Source of the DNA: Viola odorata
Lineage: Eukaryota; Streptophyta; Magnoliopsida; Malpighiales; Violaceae
Assembly (NCBI GenBank): GCA_963691705.1
Contig: OY829541.1
Span: forward strand, 46,393,661 to 46,457,660
DNA length: 64,000 nt
Direction: 5' to 3'
The first letter of the stretch is position 1; every line of letters begins with the position of its first letter. The notes beneath the pieces were generated by a model, which ran no database searches, was not told the origin of the DNA, and worked only from the letters and a program-made list of their open reading frames with translations. Positions 11,872 to 24,225 of this stretch are shown here, piece after piece. The position numbers were made by a program, and so were the translations under genes.

Positions 11872-13515
11872 ATGACTGAACATGCTAAGGATGATGAAGT
11901 ACTAACGGCTAAAATCGCAGAGTTAGAGGAGCAAGTTAGGATTACTACAGAAAGGGCCGCCAAGGCCGAAAAGGAAAGAGATGAAGCTGTCACCGAACTA
12001 CCACCGGGTTTTTATCCCACTCAAATAGGAGGACCTCCCTCTTCGCTCGTCGTCGCAGGACCTTCTATACCTCCACCACTTTCTGGCCCTGAGGGCCAGT
12101 GGAGATGGATTAGTCCCTTCACTATACCCACCACTGCAAATCCTATGGTTAAGGCGGGCGAAGAGATTGTCGCGTCACTTCAGCACCTTTCAACCAACCC
12201 TGCCGTGGACTCCAGCAAGAGCCAGTCCCACCTAGAGACCTCGTATCTCCCTCCCATTCCTCCAAGTACAGTTCCCGGACCTGTGGGAACTCAGCTTCTT
12301 GCTTTCAACCCAGCACCACCTCAGTTCTCTTCGGAACCTCTGCTACGCTTCGGTTCTAACCCCATCAGGGCTGAGCAACCGAATAGTGACCGACTAAATC
12401 TGCTCGAGGAAAGACTCCGAGCGATTGAAGGGGCTGATCCATTTGACCCTACTGGTCCCGCTGATATGTGTATGGTCCCCGGGATCGTTATACCACCAAA
12501 GTACAAGATCCCTGACTTCGAAAAATATATTGGGGTAGAGTGCCCAAAGACCCACCTCAGAGCATACTGTAATAAGATGGCAGAGATGATCCACAATGAG
12601 TCATTGTTGATTCATCTATTCCGAGAAAGCTTGACCAAGCACGCCCTAACTTGGTATATGGGTCTGGACAGAGCCAGGATCAGGACATAGAGAGACCTGT
12701 CCGATGCCTTCTACAGACAATATAAATTCAACATGGAGGTAGCGCCCGACCGCGCTGACCTGCAAAATCTGGAAAAGAAAGTCGGCGAGTCTGTGAAGAC
12801 CTATGCTCAGAGATGGAGAGAGTTGGCTTCTAGAATCTCTCTACCCTTAAGCGACAAGGAACTCTTGTCTATCTTCTTGCACACATTCAAAGCTCCTTAC
12901 TACACCTACCTGATCTCGAGCCCTTCCAATAGCTTCTCTAACATGGTCCTAATTGTCGAAAGAGTCGAGCAAGGGATTAAGTCCGGACGAATCACGCCTT
13001 TGGCACCAGAGTCTACGCTAGAGAATGCGTCTGTTGTAAAAAGAGATGTTGGATTTGTTACTCCCCAAGCTAATCACGGGCAACCGTTTCCACCACCTCC
13101 GCCTTATTTATCACCATCGCCCTACCCTTCGCCATCACTATATCAACCCACTTACTTTCCTTTCACTTCGCCACCCATTGCTAATATCGCGCCTCAAAAT
13201 CCTACACATTTCTCACCGCCTCCAGTACAAACATCACAACCCCTGCAACCCAAGCCATATAACCCACCAAAGGACTCAAATAACCAAAACACGACCAACA
13301 ATCGATGGAACAGGGAGCAAATGCCTCCTCTTCCTCTTCCCGCGGGAGAAATCTACAAACATCTCCTGGCGGCTGGACAGATCGTGCCAGTTCCAGCTCA
13401 GCCTCAAATGCCTCCTTACCCGAAATGGTATGATCTCAACGCAAGGTGCGAGTATCACGCCGGAGCCCCATGTCACACTCTGGAAAATTGCTTCGCATTC
13501 AAAGCAAAAGTCCAT
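11872..13515 (+). pseudogene. Gag polyprotein of the Tat/Ogre-type element
   Basis: One reading frame runs from ATG at 11872 to about 13515, broken by a TAG at 12688-12690 (in RIRT*RDL, where the family usually has W, so TGG>TAG). Residues 1-45 form a coiled coil. A proline-rich linker follows, then the Ty3-type capsid domain (from KYKIPDFEKYIG, with THLRAYC and YAQRWREL), a second proline-rich stretch and one CCHC-like knuckle (CEYHAGAPCHTLENC near 13446-13490). Gag would package the RNA. After the knuckle the coding frame shifts to the protease frame (around 13500-13515), by a one-base change or programmed frameshifting. Confidence 0.85.
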
Positions 13516-15082
13516 CAATGTCATCGAGGACAACTCTCCAGCACCATATTCCTTCGAATATGTGGCCCAAACAGGGGATGCAGCCACGACCCCACGCAAA
13601 GTAGTGTTCACATTAGCTGTGAATACTCCTAGCCGAGACTTACACGCGGTCTCATTCAACTACGGATACACGGTGGTCACCACCCCTCCTGCAGTCACAC
13701 CAACCAGACTCGCTATCAACAAAACCTCTCATATCGGGGGCATGACCCGCACCGGAAGATGTTACATCTCGGAGGAAGTAGAGAAGCAACGACAAGCCAA
13801 AGGGAAAAATCCTGTGATCCGCGAAGAGACGGTAGAAGAGGCGCAAGGTTTGAGCAAACCTGTAACCGAGGACGAGACAGTTGAGTTCCTCAAGATCATG
13901 AAGCAGAGCGAGTTCAGTATCATCGAACAGCTAAAGAAAACCCCAGCTCGCATTTCCATCATGGAGCTGATCCTTACTTCAGAGCCTCATCGCCAAGCTC
14001 TCTTAAAAGTCTTGAAGCAAGCCTTCGTGACTAAGGATATCACCACAGAAGGAGTGGAAAACCTCGTCGGAAGAATTCAAGCCCTAAGCAGCATTTCCTT
14101 CTCCGAAGGAGAGATCGACCCCTCGGGAAGAGATCACAACAAGGCCCTATACATTACGGTAGAATATAAGGGACACGTCATAGCAAAGGCCCTAATCGAC
14201 AATGGGTCCGCACTTAATGTCATGCCCAGGCATGTCCTTGAACAACTGCCGATCGACTTTTCTCACACGAAGCCTAGTGGAATGATGGCTAGGGCTTTCG
14301 ATGGCACCGCTCGAGAGATCATCGGGAACTTTGAGTTGGATATGGTCATCAGGCCCCACACTTTCGCCTTGACGTTCCAGATCATAGAAATCCAACCCGC
14401 TTATAGCATGCTTCTAGGACGGCCTTGGATCCATTCAGTGGGAGTCGTCCCCTCTTCCCTGCATCAGTGCCTCAAATACATCAAGGACAATGCCCTCGTC
14501 ACAATAAAGGCAGAAGAAGCCTTGATCTTGGCCAAGCATGCATCTGTGCCATACATCAAAACTGCTGAAGCCTTGGAGAGTTCTTTCCAAGCCTTCAAAA
14601 TTGTCAACGCGGATTGGATCGAGGAAGGATCCCCCGTTTGCGAAGCCTCAAAATCTGAGATAGCCGAAACAACCACTAAGTCAATACTAGAGGGAAACTT
14701 CCAATGGGGAAAATGGCTCGGGGCCGAGTTACAAGGATCAAAAGGTTGGGCACCTCCGAAGAGCTTCGGAGACCGCTTTGGGTTAGGGTACCAACCCAGC
14801 AAGGCCGATTTCGCCAAGATCGCCCAAGAAAAGAAAAAAAAGCAGCTGGCTAAGCTATTTGGACATTCTGCGCTAGAAGGCAAGATGCCAATCCCCCATA
14901 TCAGAACCGCGTTCCCCTTCGCGGCCGAAACCATTAATGGAAGTCCGATCAGGGTATCGGACCTCCGTATTTGCACTCTGGGTGAAGAAGAGCCGTCGCC
15001 TAGTTCAGTCATTTTTGAAAAGAAGTCAGGGGAGTCTGTGTCCAACTGGACCATCACCATGCTTCCGGATGTCCCTCCGTAA
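13516..15082 (+). pseudogene. Aspartic protease and downstream linker of the Tat/Ogre-type element
   Basis: Plus-strand frame 2, open through the stop at 15080-15082. From about INVIEDNSPAPYSFEY it reads as retrotransposon polyprotein. Its protease core has ALIDNGSALNVM near 14190 (D as the catalytic residue in place of the usual DTG context) and YSMLLGRPWIHSVG near 14405. After the protease comes GLGYQPSKADFAKIAQEKKKKQ, the G-patch-like linker typical of Tat/Ogre elements. The same frame is open upstream to 13046, but there it overlaps gag and reads as noise. No usable start exists, so it would need frameshifting from gag. It ends before any RT domain. Confidence 0.85.
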
Positions 15083-15332
15083 TTACTCCTTTTTGAAAAA
15101 AATATATATGTTTGCACGTTTTCTTACGAAAATATTTTTGTGGGGACTCATGTTCCCCTTTGTTAAAAATCAATATATATGCAATTTTCATTTTTAGGCA
15201 TCTCTTCTTTTCGCATTTTTAATTTCAGGATAAATATTAGTTCGGATTGTCTTGATAAAACCTATGTCTTTATGGTAGAAGAAATCGTCATCGCGACCGA
15301 AGACAAGGCCGAAATCTCCAGCGAATTGGCCC

Positions 15333-16136
15333 TTGGCCCGTTTACTAGCAAGTTCGGAAAAGGAAATAACCCCTCATCGGGAGGAATTGGAAGAAGTAAA
15401 TTTAGGGGCAAGCAATGAGAATCAGAAGCTGGTTAAGATCGGAACCACCCTAGACACGACTCAGAGAGAAAGGTTGATCTCTCTCCTAAAAAACTACTCG
15501 GACGTATTCGCATGGTCATACGTCGATATGCCAGGTATTGATCCTGGGATAGTCAAGCATCGTATCCCATTGAAACCTGAGTTTAAACCTGTCAAACAAA
15601 AGCTTGAAGAAAATCATCCAAAAATAGTAGTCACTCGCAAAGACTGGCATGACATGCTTCCTTTCGTACTGTATGCTTATCGGATAACAACTCGGACGTC
15701 CACAGGGGCAACTCCTTACTCATTAGTTTACGGTATGGAAGCCGTCATCCCTCTGGAGGTAGAAATCCCTTCTCTCAGAATCCTAGCAGAGTCCGAAGTA
15801 GAAGAATCGGATTGGGCAAGAGTGAGGTACGAGCAGTTGAACCTCCTTCCCGAAAAGCACTTGGCCACTATCTGCCATGCACAACTGTATCAGCAAAGGA
15901 TGGCCAGCACTTATAACAAGAAAGTGCGACCTCGTAAGTTCAAGACTAGGGATTTATTGTTGAAGAAAATTCTCCCTCATCAGGAGGTTAGTCAAGGAAA
16001 GTGGGCCCCAAGGTACGAGGGCCCTTATCTAGTTAAAAGTGCATTCTCGGGGGGTGCCCTGATGCTAACCAACATGGACGGAGATGATCTACCAAGACCG
16101 GTAAATGTCGATGATGTCAAGATGTACTTCGCTTGA
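15333..16136 (+). pseudogene. Chimeric remnant: start of RT region fused to integrase C-terminus
   Basis: The first part (NYSDVFAWSYVDMPGIDPGIV.. KPVKQKL) is the conserved lead-in to a Tat-type reverse transcriptase. Directly after KQKL (about 15604) the frame reads KDWHDMLPFVLYAYR and STGATPYSLVYGMEAVIP, the end of the integrase core and its C-terminal domain, through GPYLVKSAFSGGALML to the stop. The RT palm, both RNase H domains and the integrase D,D,E core that should lie between are gone. The frame stays open across the join. A fusion transcript is possible, but no known enzyme activity would remain. Confidence 0.88.
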
Positions 16137-18143
16137 AGCGCCACGGGCCTTACATCCGGCCGAACCAAAGACATAGGGTTTTATCTTGACAATGCCACTC
16201 AAATGTTTATCCTGAAATTAATAAAATAAGTTTTCTCAGGAGATGCTTGTTGTTTTAAAAACTTTCTTTCATTTTTTCTCAAAAATCGTGAGATGACAAA
16301 ATGAGGCATGGCATAGATGGCTCCTAGGAGTAGTTCGAGCCATAAGGCACGACGCTTAGACTAACGCCACTAATCAATCTTAAGGTTTTGCAGAGACATA
16401 TTGTCTCATCTCGTCATCGCGATAGAACCAGGGGGTTCCGCTCGTAGCAGCTCTTGAATTCCCGCAGCAGGCTACCTTCAAGAGCGAATCAGAAAAGATT
16501 TTAAGACAAACCATCACAATCTAGAGCGAAATGTCTTTTCCTCGCAGTACTACCAGCACAACCGGCATCGCAAACAACCGGTCTCAAAGGACCGAACACT
16601 AGACCAAAGTCACAAAGGCCATTCCATGCCGGCCGAGCCGTCGAAATGCTAATAATAACTCCTGGAAAAAGCACGACAAAACGTTGTCCTCCTAGGACCA
16701 TCATCAATATGCTTAATGCGGTCTTGTTCAAGAAGTTTCCCAACATCCGCACCATGATCAACACGGTGAAGATCAATCCTTCAATCGAGGGACAACCGGA
16801 CTGCAAGTATCACCCACGCCAAGGCAAGAGCTGCGACAAAGCATCTAAAGCAAAGCTATGATCAACCAACATCCGATGCAAGTCACACCGCAATGACCCA
16901 CGGATAGCCCGCCCAAAAGAGAGAGCTTAAAACTTATCAATCACATTACTTTTGCTAAAAATTGTCTTGCATTTACTCCTCATTGGTTCTCGCCATGTCT
17001 TTTTCAGGGACTGGGTCGCCCCATTCATTGCCTGCATAAGAACGGTAAGCATACGCCCTTGCAGCCTCGCTGCACATTTCGGAGACAGAGGGTTTTCCCT
17101 TTTATCCCCGAGCAATCACGAAGCCAATCAACGAAGGTCCGGCAAGGACCGGTAAGCAAACAGACAGAATGCGGATCTCATCCTCACTCCGACTTGGATC
17201 GGCGGTCCCCGCAAAGCAGCTGAAAAAGAAACCAATCAAAGCAAAGCATTCTTGAACGTGGGACCACACCGCAGGCACCCTCGAAAAAAAAAACCAGGCT
17301 AAGGAAAGGGAGAATCCCTGAACTTATGTCATTTTTGTCTTTAAGTCAATCTTTCTCTTCTACTCCGTTGTTCCCTCTTCATTTTGCAGGGATGCGAATC
17401 ATCCCATTGTCATCCGCATGAAGCTCGTGGAAGACGCCCTTGCAGCCCCGTTGCACACTTCAGGGAGTCCATCTTTCTCCCCCTTTCATTAAATTTGTTT
17501 TCATTCCTGCTCGCTTTTATAACTTTAAGTCGAGTACGGTCGTCTGGCCCACTGGGGGCAACTTTAGGTTCTCGTTAGAACCTTGCAAATAATTCGTCCC
17601 CCACATCCTAGCAATCAAACCATCAATCAATCAAAAATCAAAAATCAATCAAAATCCCTTTTTAGCCCGGCTAAAACAAAACCATACTACTCTCATAAGC
17701 ATTTTCATGCATTGCATAGGTCGGGAATGTTCAATCCCTCTGTTAAATAAAGCATCCATCTAAATTACATGCCATGCATGATATTACTTGTTTGCTCTTA
17801 TATCCGCAGTTTGCTTCGACGTAAGCAGTCATAGACAAATCCCGGTAAGCATTTTCGAGCCATCGCGCCTTATCCTTCATGAGTGTAAGAGCCTGACTAG
17901 GTACTAGTTGAGTTCGCATAATATCCAGGGTACATGCACAATTAGACATGGGATAGCTATAAAATGACGTGGGACTTTTACGATCTTCTCCGTTTTTTTT
18001 CTCCGTTTCTTCCCTCTTTCCACCATATGCCATCACTCCTACCAAAACCTTCACTATCACTCATACCCCAGGAGCCAAGGAGCAGTCTCAGCTAAGATTT
18101 CCAGCCGGAAATAAAAGCACGCCAAGTTCAAGTACACGACGAA

Positions 18144-19556
18144 GGAGATAGAAAAGGTCACCGGAAGATCGCTGGGGACTATCACCAAAGAAAGGCCAAA
18201 AACCCAAATGTGAAGGTCGAAGCCTTAAGCCAGAACGAGAAGAGATCAAGACAAAGGTTGTGCTTACTCTGCTCCGATGCATTTCAAATCAAATCAAAAA
18301 GGGGGGGGGGATAGAGAAAAAAAGAAAAGAGAAAAAAAATGAAAAAAATTAAATAAAAAAAAAGAAAAGAAAAGAAAAAAGGAGAGAGGGGAAAAGGAAA
18401 AAAGAAAAGAGAGAAATGCTTAGAGACATTCGAAGAATACAAACAATCGAAGAGCCAAGGCAAGCACAGCCCGGGGACAACTAAACTCGAGAAAACTCGA
18501 AGAAAACATTCCCCAGTAAAGACTCGAGAAAAAGGGCCCAAGGCCAACTCGAGAAATCTCAAAGCAAGCATCCCTAGTAAGGACTCGAAAAGAAAAGGGC
18601 CCAACGCCAACTCAAGTAGCAAGTCGCAAAAAGAACAGCGACGACACTCCCTAGTGAAGACTCGAGCAAAGGCCCCCTAGCCGAACGGAAAGCCCCCCCA
18701 GTAAGGATCCCAGAGCTCACGCACTCTGTCGAGAAAGCATCCCCTGCAAAAGGCGAAAGAACTCGCGTACCTCGCCCTCATCAGGGCCAATCGACGAAGC
18801 ATCGTTCATCAAAAACCTTCCAACTCATCAAAAATCAAGAACGAGAAGAGATCAAGACAAAGGAGATAGAAAAGGTCACCGGAAGATCGCTGGGGACTAT
18901 CACCAAAGAAAGGCCAAAAACCCAAATGTGAAGGTCGAAGCCTTAAGCCAGAACGAGAAGAGATCAAGACAAAGGTTGTGCTTACTCTGCTCCGATGCAT
19001 TTCAAATCAAATCAAAAAGGGGGGGGGGGGATAGAGAAAAAAAGAAAAGAGAAAAAAAATGAAAAAAAAATGAAAAAAAAGAAAAGAAAAGAAAAAAGGA
19101 GAGAGGGGAAAAGGAAAAAAGAAAAGAGAGAAATGCTTAGAGACATTCGAAGAATACAAACAATCAAAGAGCCAAGGCAAGCATAGCCCGGGGACAACTA
19201 AACTCGAGAAAACTCGAAGAAAACATTCCCCAGTAAAGACTCGAGAAAAAGGGCCCAAGGCCAACTCGAGAAATCTCAAAGCAAGCATCCCTAGTAAGGA
19301 CTCGAAAAGAAAAAGGCCCAACGCCAACTCAAGTAGCAAGTCGCAAAAAGAACAGTGACGACACTCCCTAGTGAAGACTCGAGCAAAGGGCCCCTGGCCG
19401 AACGGAAAGCCCCCCCAGCAAGGATCCCAGAGCTCACGCACTCTGTCGAGAAAGCATCCCCAGCAAAAGGCGAAAGAACTCGCGTACCTCGCCCTCATCA
19501 GGGCCAATCGACGAAGCATCATTCATCAAAAACCTTCCAACTCATCAAAAATCAAG
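18144..19556. repeat. Tandem duplication of about 0.7 kb, two copies
   Basis: The segment starting GGAGATAGAAAAGGTCACCGG at 18143 recurs at 18860 and runs to AAAAATCAAG near 19555, with few differences apart from the length of a G run and an A-rich tract. Each copy contains GGGGGGGGGG followed by about 120 bases of A/G-rich sequence, then CTCGAGAAA-type motifs repeated every few tens of bases. The near identity suggests duplication after or shortly before insertion. Confidence 0.9.
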
Positions 19557-19904
19557 CACATATTTTCCAAAACCAGCTTCCTTCCGGACATTTCATGTCC
19601 TTTCATTCTTTTCCGTAAAAGTCCTATCGATTATTTGAATGCCCATGCATGTGCATCTTCATTTGAAGTCTATTCACTCGGATTGACATTGCGAATTGGA
19701 AATTATATATCATGTTAGTTGCATCTTTATGAGCGTAAAACACTTAACCTTGTTTCAGAGCGTGAGTGTAAACACTAATATCAGGTGAGGATTGCTTACG
19801 GCTGCAAATCGTGGGAAAGTCTTGTCCTTGAGGTCGTTACCTCCTGAGCAGGATGCAGATGCATTCTAGGTTCGTATCAAGGCCGCTGGTAACAAAAGTA
19901 TTTC

Positions 19905-20680
19905 TCTCCTCCTAGAGTGATCATTTGTATTTTTTCTCCTCCTAGAGTGACATCATACATTCCCTCCTCCCAGAGTGATAACATCTACGTTTCATCCTCC
20001 TAAAGTGATGATTAGTTTATTTCTGCACCTCGCGTCTTCTCCTACGCGATTAACGTCATTTAAATTTCCGCATTTTATATTTCCTCCTCCTAGAGTGATA
20101 GCTTTATATTTCCTCCTCCTAGAGTGACAACTTTATATTTCCTCCTCCTAGAGTGACAGCTTAGAGTGACAGCACGTATTTCCTCCTCCTAGAGTGATAA
20201 CTTTATATTTCCTCCTCATAGAGTGACAGCTTTATATTTCCTCCTCCTAGAGTGACAACTTTATATTTCCTCCTCCTAGAGTGACAACACGTATTTCCTC
20301 CTCCTAGAGTGACATCATTTACATAATTCTACATTTCTGCATAATTATTATCTCCTCCTAGAGTGACATCATTAGGACAAATCATTCGTGTTTCTGCGGA
20401 TCGCGCATTATCCTCCCAAAGCAACGTCAGTTACATGTTAAAACGCTCACGCCCCCTGTGGAGCCGTCATTTACATTTTCGTAAAATTATCTTCCACTCC
20501 TGCCAGAGTAGTTGTCATTTACGTCTTCCGCAACTTATTTTCTCAATGTCCGAGTAGATCTAAGTTCATACCTTTGCAGGACATCCGATCAAAACCTTTC
20601 TCCTCCCAGAGTGACATCACCGACTACCTCCTCCTAGAGTGACAGCTACAACGTATCTCCTCCCAGAGTGACCTCTACTG
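19905..20680. repeat. Minisatellite, unit about 25-30 bp (TTTCCTCCTCCTAGAGTGACA)
   Basis: The core CTCCTCCTAGAGTGA(C/T) recurs about twenty times. In the densest part (20075-20320) it sits at near-regular spacing with the linker ACTTTATATTTC; spacing is irregular at the edges. It lies just upstream of the polypurine tract. There are no diverse spacers of equal length, so it is not a CRISPR array. Confidence 0.9.
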
Positions 20681-20765
20681 CTTATTAAGACATGCGGTGT
20701 CGCCAAATTTCGGATATGTAGGGGTAATCGTCTTTACTGCTTATCAAATACTTCGATAAGACAGT

Positions 20766-20775
20766 AAAGAGGGGG
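20766..20775 (+). promoter_or_regulatory. Polypurine tract of the Tat/Ogre-type element
   Basis: AAAGAGGGGG, followed by CAAC, lies directly before the 3' LTR start TGTTGATACCC at 20780. This is the expected plus-strand priming site. Confidence 0.8.
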
Positions 20776-20779
20776 CAAC

Positions 20780-23700
20780 TGTTGATACCCGAATTTTGAC
20801 GCCATTTTTAATTGATTTTAGCATTTCTGTTATTTAGTTAATTTACTGTCATTTTTAGTTAATTTGTTGTCGTTAGAATTTATAAAATTTTCATCGCGTT
20901 TTAGCATCGTCATTATCATTGTCAGCGTTCGAAATAGCATTTTTAATTTTTCGTCACGTATTTTTATTATTATTATCATTATTATTTTTAACCTTAAAAA
21001 TCACATTTTCAACCTTAAAAATCACATTTTTAACTATCCGGTAGTAATTTGTTAGTTTTTTCTTCGTTTTAGGTCATCTCATGATTTTTAGGATTTTTAG
21101 TATTTTAGCGCATTTTTTAGTATTTTTATTTTTTATTATTATTTTCATTCGAGCTTTTATTGGACCCGAGTAAGTTCGCTCGGACAATAGCTTGAATTTG
21201 AAATATTTTCCATCAACTAGTTGCTAGCTTTTTTTCCGTTCACATCGGTCTACAGCGTTTCGTGTAATTTTCGGCGTAACGTCATTATTTTTCCGTTCGA
21301 ACGTTTCATATTTTTGAATGAGAAAATAAACGCGTTAAACGAAAAATTCTCGTCATTCGCTGTAGACGGTTAAACCCGTCGTATTTTTCTCTACGCGCTG
21401 GTACCTTCGGCTCGAAAAGTCAGAACGTTTGCTCGCCGGAATCGGCTCGAGGCCATTTAAATAAGGTAAAAGGCAATTTGATCACAACCGTTGATCTGGT
21501 CAACCAAGAAAAGTCAACCAGGTCAACGGTTGACAATCAAATGTGCATGGTGCACATGAACAGGCCGAAGAGCATGCAGCGGAGCAGGCCACTGAATTAC
21601 CTGCTCTCATCGCTTCTTAGCTCGAGCCCGTCGCTTCCTGTCCCGTTCAGCCATCATCACGCCTCCCCTAGCCCCGCCAGCGCACGCTCACGGCCACCAC
21701 GCGTAACCCTCGCCCTCCCGACCACGCGATCTCAAGCCTATAAAAGGCCCCTCCCTCTCAACGTAAAAGGGGTACCAATTTTGCAAGAGAAAGCTCTGCC
21801 CCTCCTCCCTCTTAACTGATAGCTCATGTAGAGCATCAGTTGCCAAGTTCCAAGCTTTTCCACTAAGCTTTTTCAAACTTTCTTTTCTTTCATTTTTATG
21901 CATTTTTCTTCTTTAATTCGTTTGGCTTGATTTTGAGTAGATAAATTACTTGTTTGTATGCCATTAATTCATGTGCATGATGTAGATTAAATACCCGTTT
22001 TCTATTTAAGAAATCGTTAGCTAGATCGTGTGAATTAATTAGTTTTGGATAATTAACGGTTTCGTCGTTTGTTCAAAATTAAACTCCGTACGGTTTTTGC
22101 TAAAATTCGAGGTTAGTATGGTCGGGAAGCCGTCGAGGAGACGAGGGACTCGGTATGAAGATTTTTTGAAATAGTCACCTGTGGCCGGAGCTTGGCCGCC
22201 GACAGTGGCGCCGACGACCAAGGGAGAAGACAATGAATAGAGCCCCTTTGGCCTATTCAACGTATGAAAGGTGATGGGTTTTGCCCATCACCATCCTTTC
22301 ATTTTTTTATAGGCCAGGCACTATTCCTGGCCCATTTCCTTGGCATTTTTTTCAATTTGGGCCTAGTCCATTGTCATTTTTCTCTCTCGTAATCGTGTTT
22401 TTTTTGTAAAATATTTGTATGCTTCGTATGATTATTTTTCGTACTAACACTTTAATTTTCTGTACCTATCAACTGTTTACATTATTCGCACTTTAATTTT
22501 CCGCAATTTACTTTCGACAATTTTAATTCAATTTACCGCCTACATGGTCGGTCGTAAAAATCAACTGCTTATTTTCTTCAAATATCAACTGTTTACATTA
22601 TTCGCACTTTAATTTTAAGCAATTTACTTTCGGGAATTTAAATTCAATTTACCGCCTACATGGTCGGTCGCAAAAATCAACTACTTATTTTCTGCAAATA
22701 TCAACTGTTTAAATTTGTCGCACTTTAAATTCTCGCAATTTACTTTCGGCAATTTAAATTCAATCATTCATTTTACTGCCTACATGGTCGGTCGCATTTT
22801 AATTTTCGTAAATATTCAACTGCTTTAATTTTTCGTAAGCTGCTGGAAATTCTTCCGCAATTTATCAACTGTTTTATTTTCTGCAATATCAACTATTTTA
22901 TTTCCTGCAGTATCAACTATTTTATTTTCTGCAATATCAACTGTTTTAATTTTCTGCAATATCAACTGCTTTAATTTTCTACAATATCAATTGCTTTAAT
23001 TTTATGCAGTATCAATCATTAAAATTTCTGCAAATTGTCAACTGTTTTAAATTTTTTTGTAAATCATCAACTGCTGTTTATTTTTCTGCAAATTATCAAC
23101 TCAGCATTTTATTTTCGTATGCGTTAAATCAATCATTTCTCGCATGCAATCAACTCAGCATTTAATTTTCGTGTGCGTTAAATCAATCATTTCTCGCATG
23201 CAATCAACTCAGCATTTAAATTTTGTATGCGTCAAATCCATCATTTCTCGCATGCAATCAACTGTCATCCTTTAATTTCCTGCACTTATCAAAATCAGCT
23301 TTTAATTCTCGTATGCGTTAAATCCATCATTTCTCGCATGCAATCAACTGTCATTATTTAAATTTTCGCACTCATAAAATTGCTTATTTATTTTTTGAGC
23401 TATCACTAACACTCTAATTTTGTAGGTTTTAATTTCAAGCTTCGCTCGAAAGTACGCCTTTCGTTCCTTTTTATTTATTCAACATTTTTCGTAAATATCA
23501 ATCGTACGCATGATATATAGAATTGCTAGAACTAAAATCAACTCACATGAACAACGTGTTTAAAGATTTGCTTAAAATGCCATGTTCATATGATTTTAAA
23601 TTCTTGCTTGTATTGACTGCATGTACATGGGGACTTTCGATCCCACTTGAATTTATCATTTCAAAAACCTTTCATTTAATTTGTACTCTGCTACGCTATC

Positions 23701-24225
23701 CATGATAGAATCACGTAGTAATTAATTTAATCATGCATTGGCCCGATGATGACATAGAGGGTGCTCATTCAGTCTTACGGAAAATTCAGTCCCATCACTA
23801 CGGTCAAGAATAATCGATCGGTTCAACGATCAATTATTCCTGAACGGTCCCGATTGTGGAAAAGACTAAAGTGACGATTCCTCTGAGGGCCCCCTTTTTA
23901 AAACGCACTTTTATCAAACACCTTTTTAAACACCTCTCTTATCAACCGGTAACCGTTTTCAGATGTGACTCGGGTGCCTAACACCTTCCCGAGACCATAA
24001 TACGACCCCGAACCTGTCTGGGGGGGTTCAGACCCCTTTTTTGTGCCTTTAGTTTTTATTTATTTTATTTTATTTTATGCCATGACGATTAAGGTTCCCT
24101 AAACCTAGCAACCAAATTAGGGTGGCGACTTCATTGCATGTTGCAAGGCGTTTGTTTACGCTGAGCATCGTAAGGTCTCAAGTTCGTTGCACACTCGCGA
24201 ATTTTTAAATTTTTGGGGCGCGACA
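20780..24225 (+). repeat. 3' LTR of the Tat/Ogre-type element
   Basis: This 3446-bp LTR begins TGTTGATACCCGAATTTTGACG and ends GGCGCGACA, followed by the target duplication CTATT. It matches the 5' LTR closely along its length. It is 175 bp longer, mainly from an extra stretch with another copy of TACCGCCTACATGGTCGGTCG (around 22540-22670) and one extra 26-bp unit. TATA box at 21739-21746, hairpin at 21484-21531. Confidence 0.95.

Larger units (their letters stand above)
16137..20779 (+). other. Long 3' untranslated region of the Tat/Ogre-type element
   Basis: About 4.6 kb between the integrase stop and the 3' LTR without a supportable gene. Long minus-strand frames at 18284-18622 and 19007-19522 come from purine-rich low-complexity DNA. 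It holds a related pair of segments (near 17034-17100 and 17384-17470, both with CGCCCTTGCAGCC), a 0.7 kb tandem duplication and a minisatellite array. Hypervariable, repeat-rich 3' regions are known from Tat/Ogre elements and can seed satellites. Confidence 0.75.
7101..24225 (+). mobile_element. Ty3/Gypsy Tat/Ogre-type LTR retrotransposon with internal pol deletion
   Basis: A 17.1 kb element bounded by two LTRs and a perfect 5-bp target duplication, CTATT at 7096-7100 and 24226-24230. Order: 5' LTR, primer-binding site, leader, gag, protease, a chimeric remnant of the start of RT joined to the end of integrase, a 4.6 kb 3' region with tandem repeats, polypurine tract, 3' LTR. Very long LTRs, a long repeat-bearing 3' region and protease motifs (ALIDNGS, LLGRPWIH) fit the Tat/Ogre lineage. 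It cannot move by itself because RT, RNase H and the integrase core are missing. It inserted into the older minus-strand element. Confidence 0.93.

Noticed and set aside
14464..15117. 217-codon minus-strand ORF
   Set aside because: It is the antisense shadow of the protease/linker frame, which has clear family motifs on the plus strand.
19007..19522. 171-codon minus-strand ORF (and a shorter copy at 18284-18622)
   Set aside because: Half of it is F/S/L-rich translation of an A/G-rich tract, it lies in a tandem duplication of a retrotransposon 3' region, and it has no domain.
20060..20330. Regular short repeats resembling a CRISPR array
   Set aside because: Units are joined by near-identical linkers, not unique spacers. 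The locus is a plant retrotransposon 3' region.
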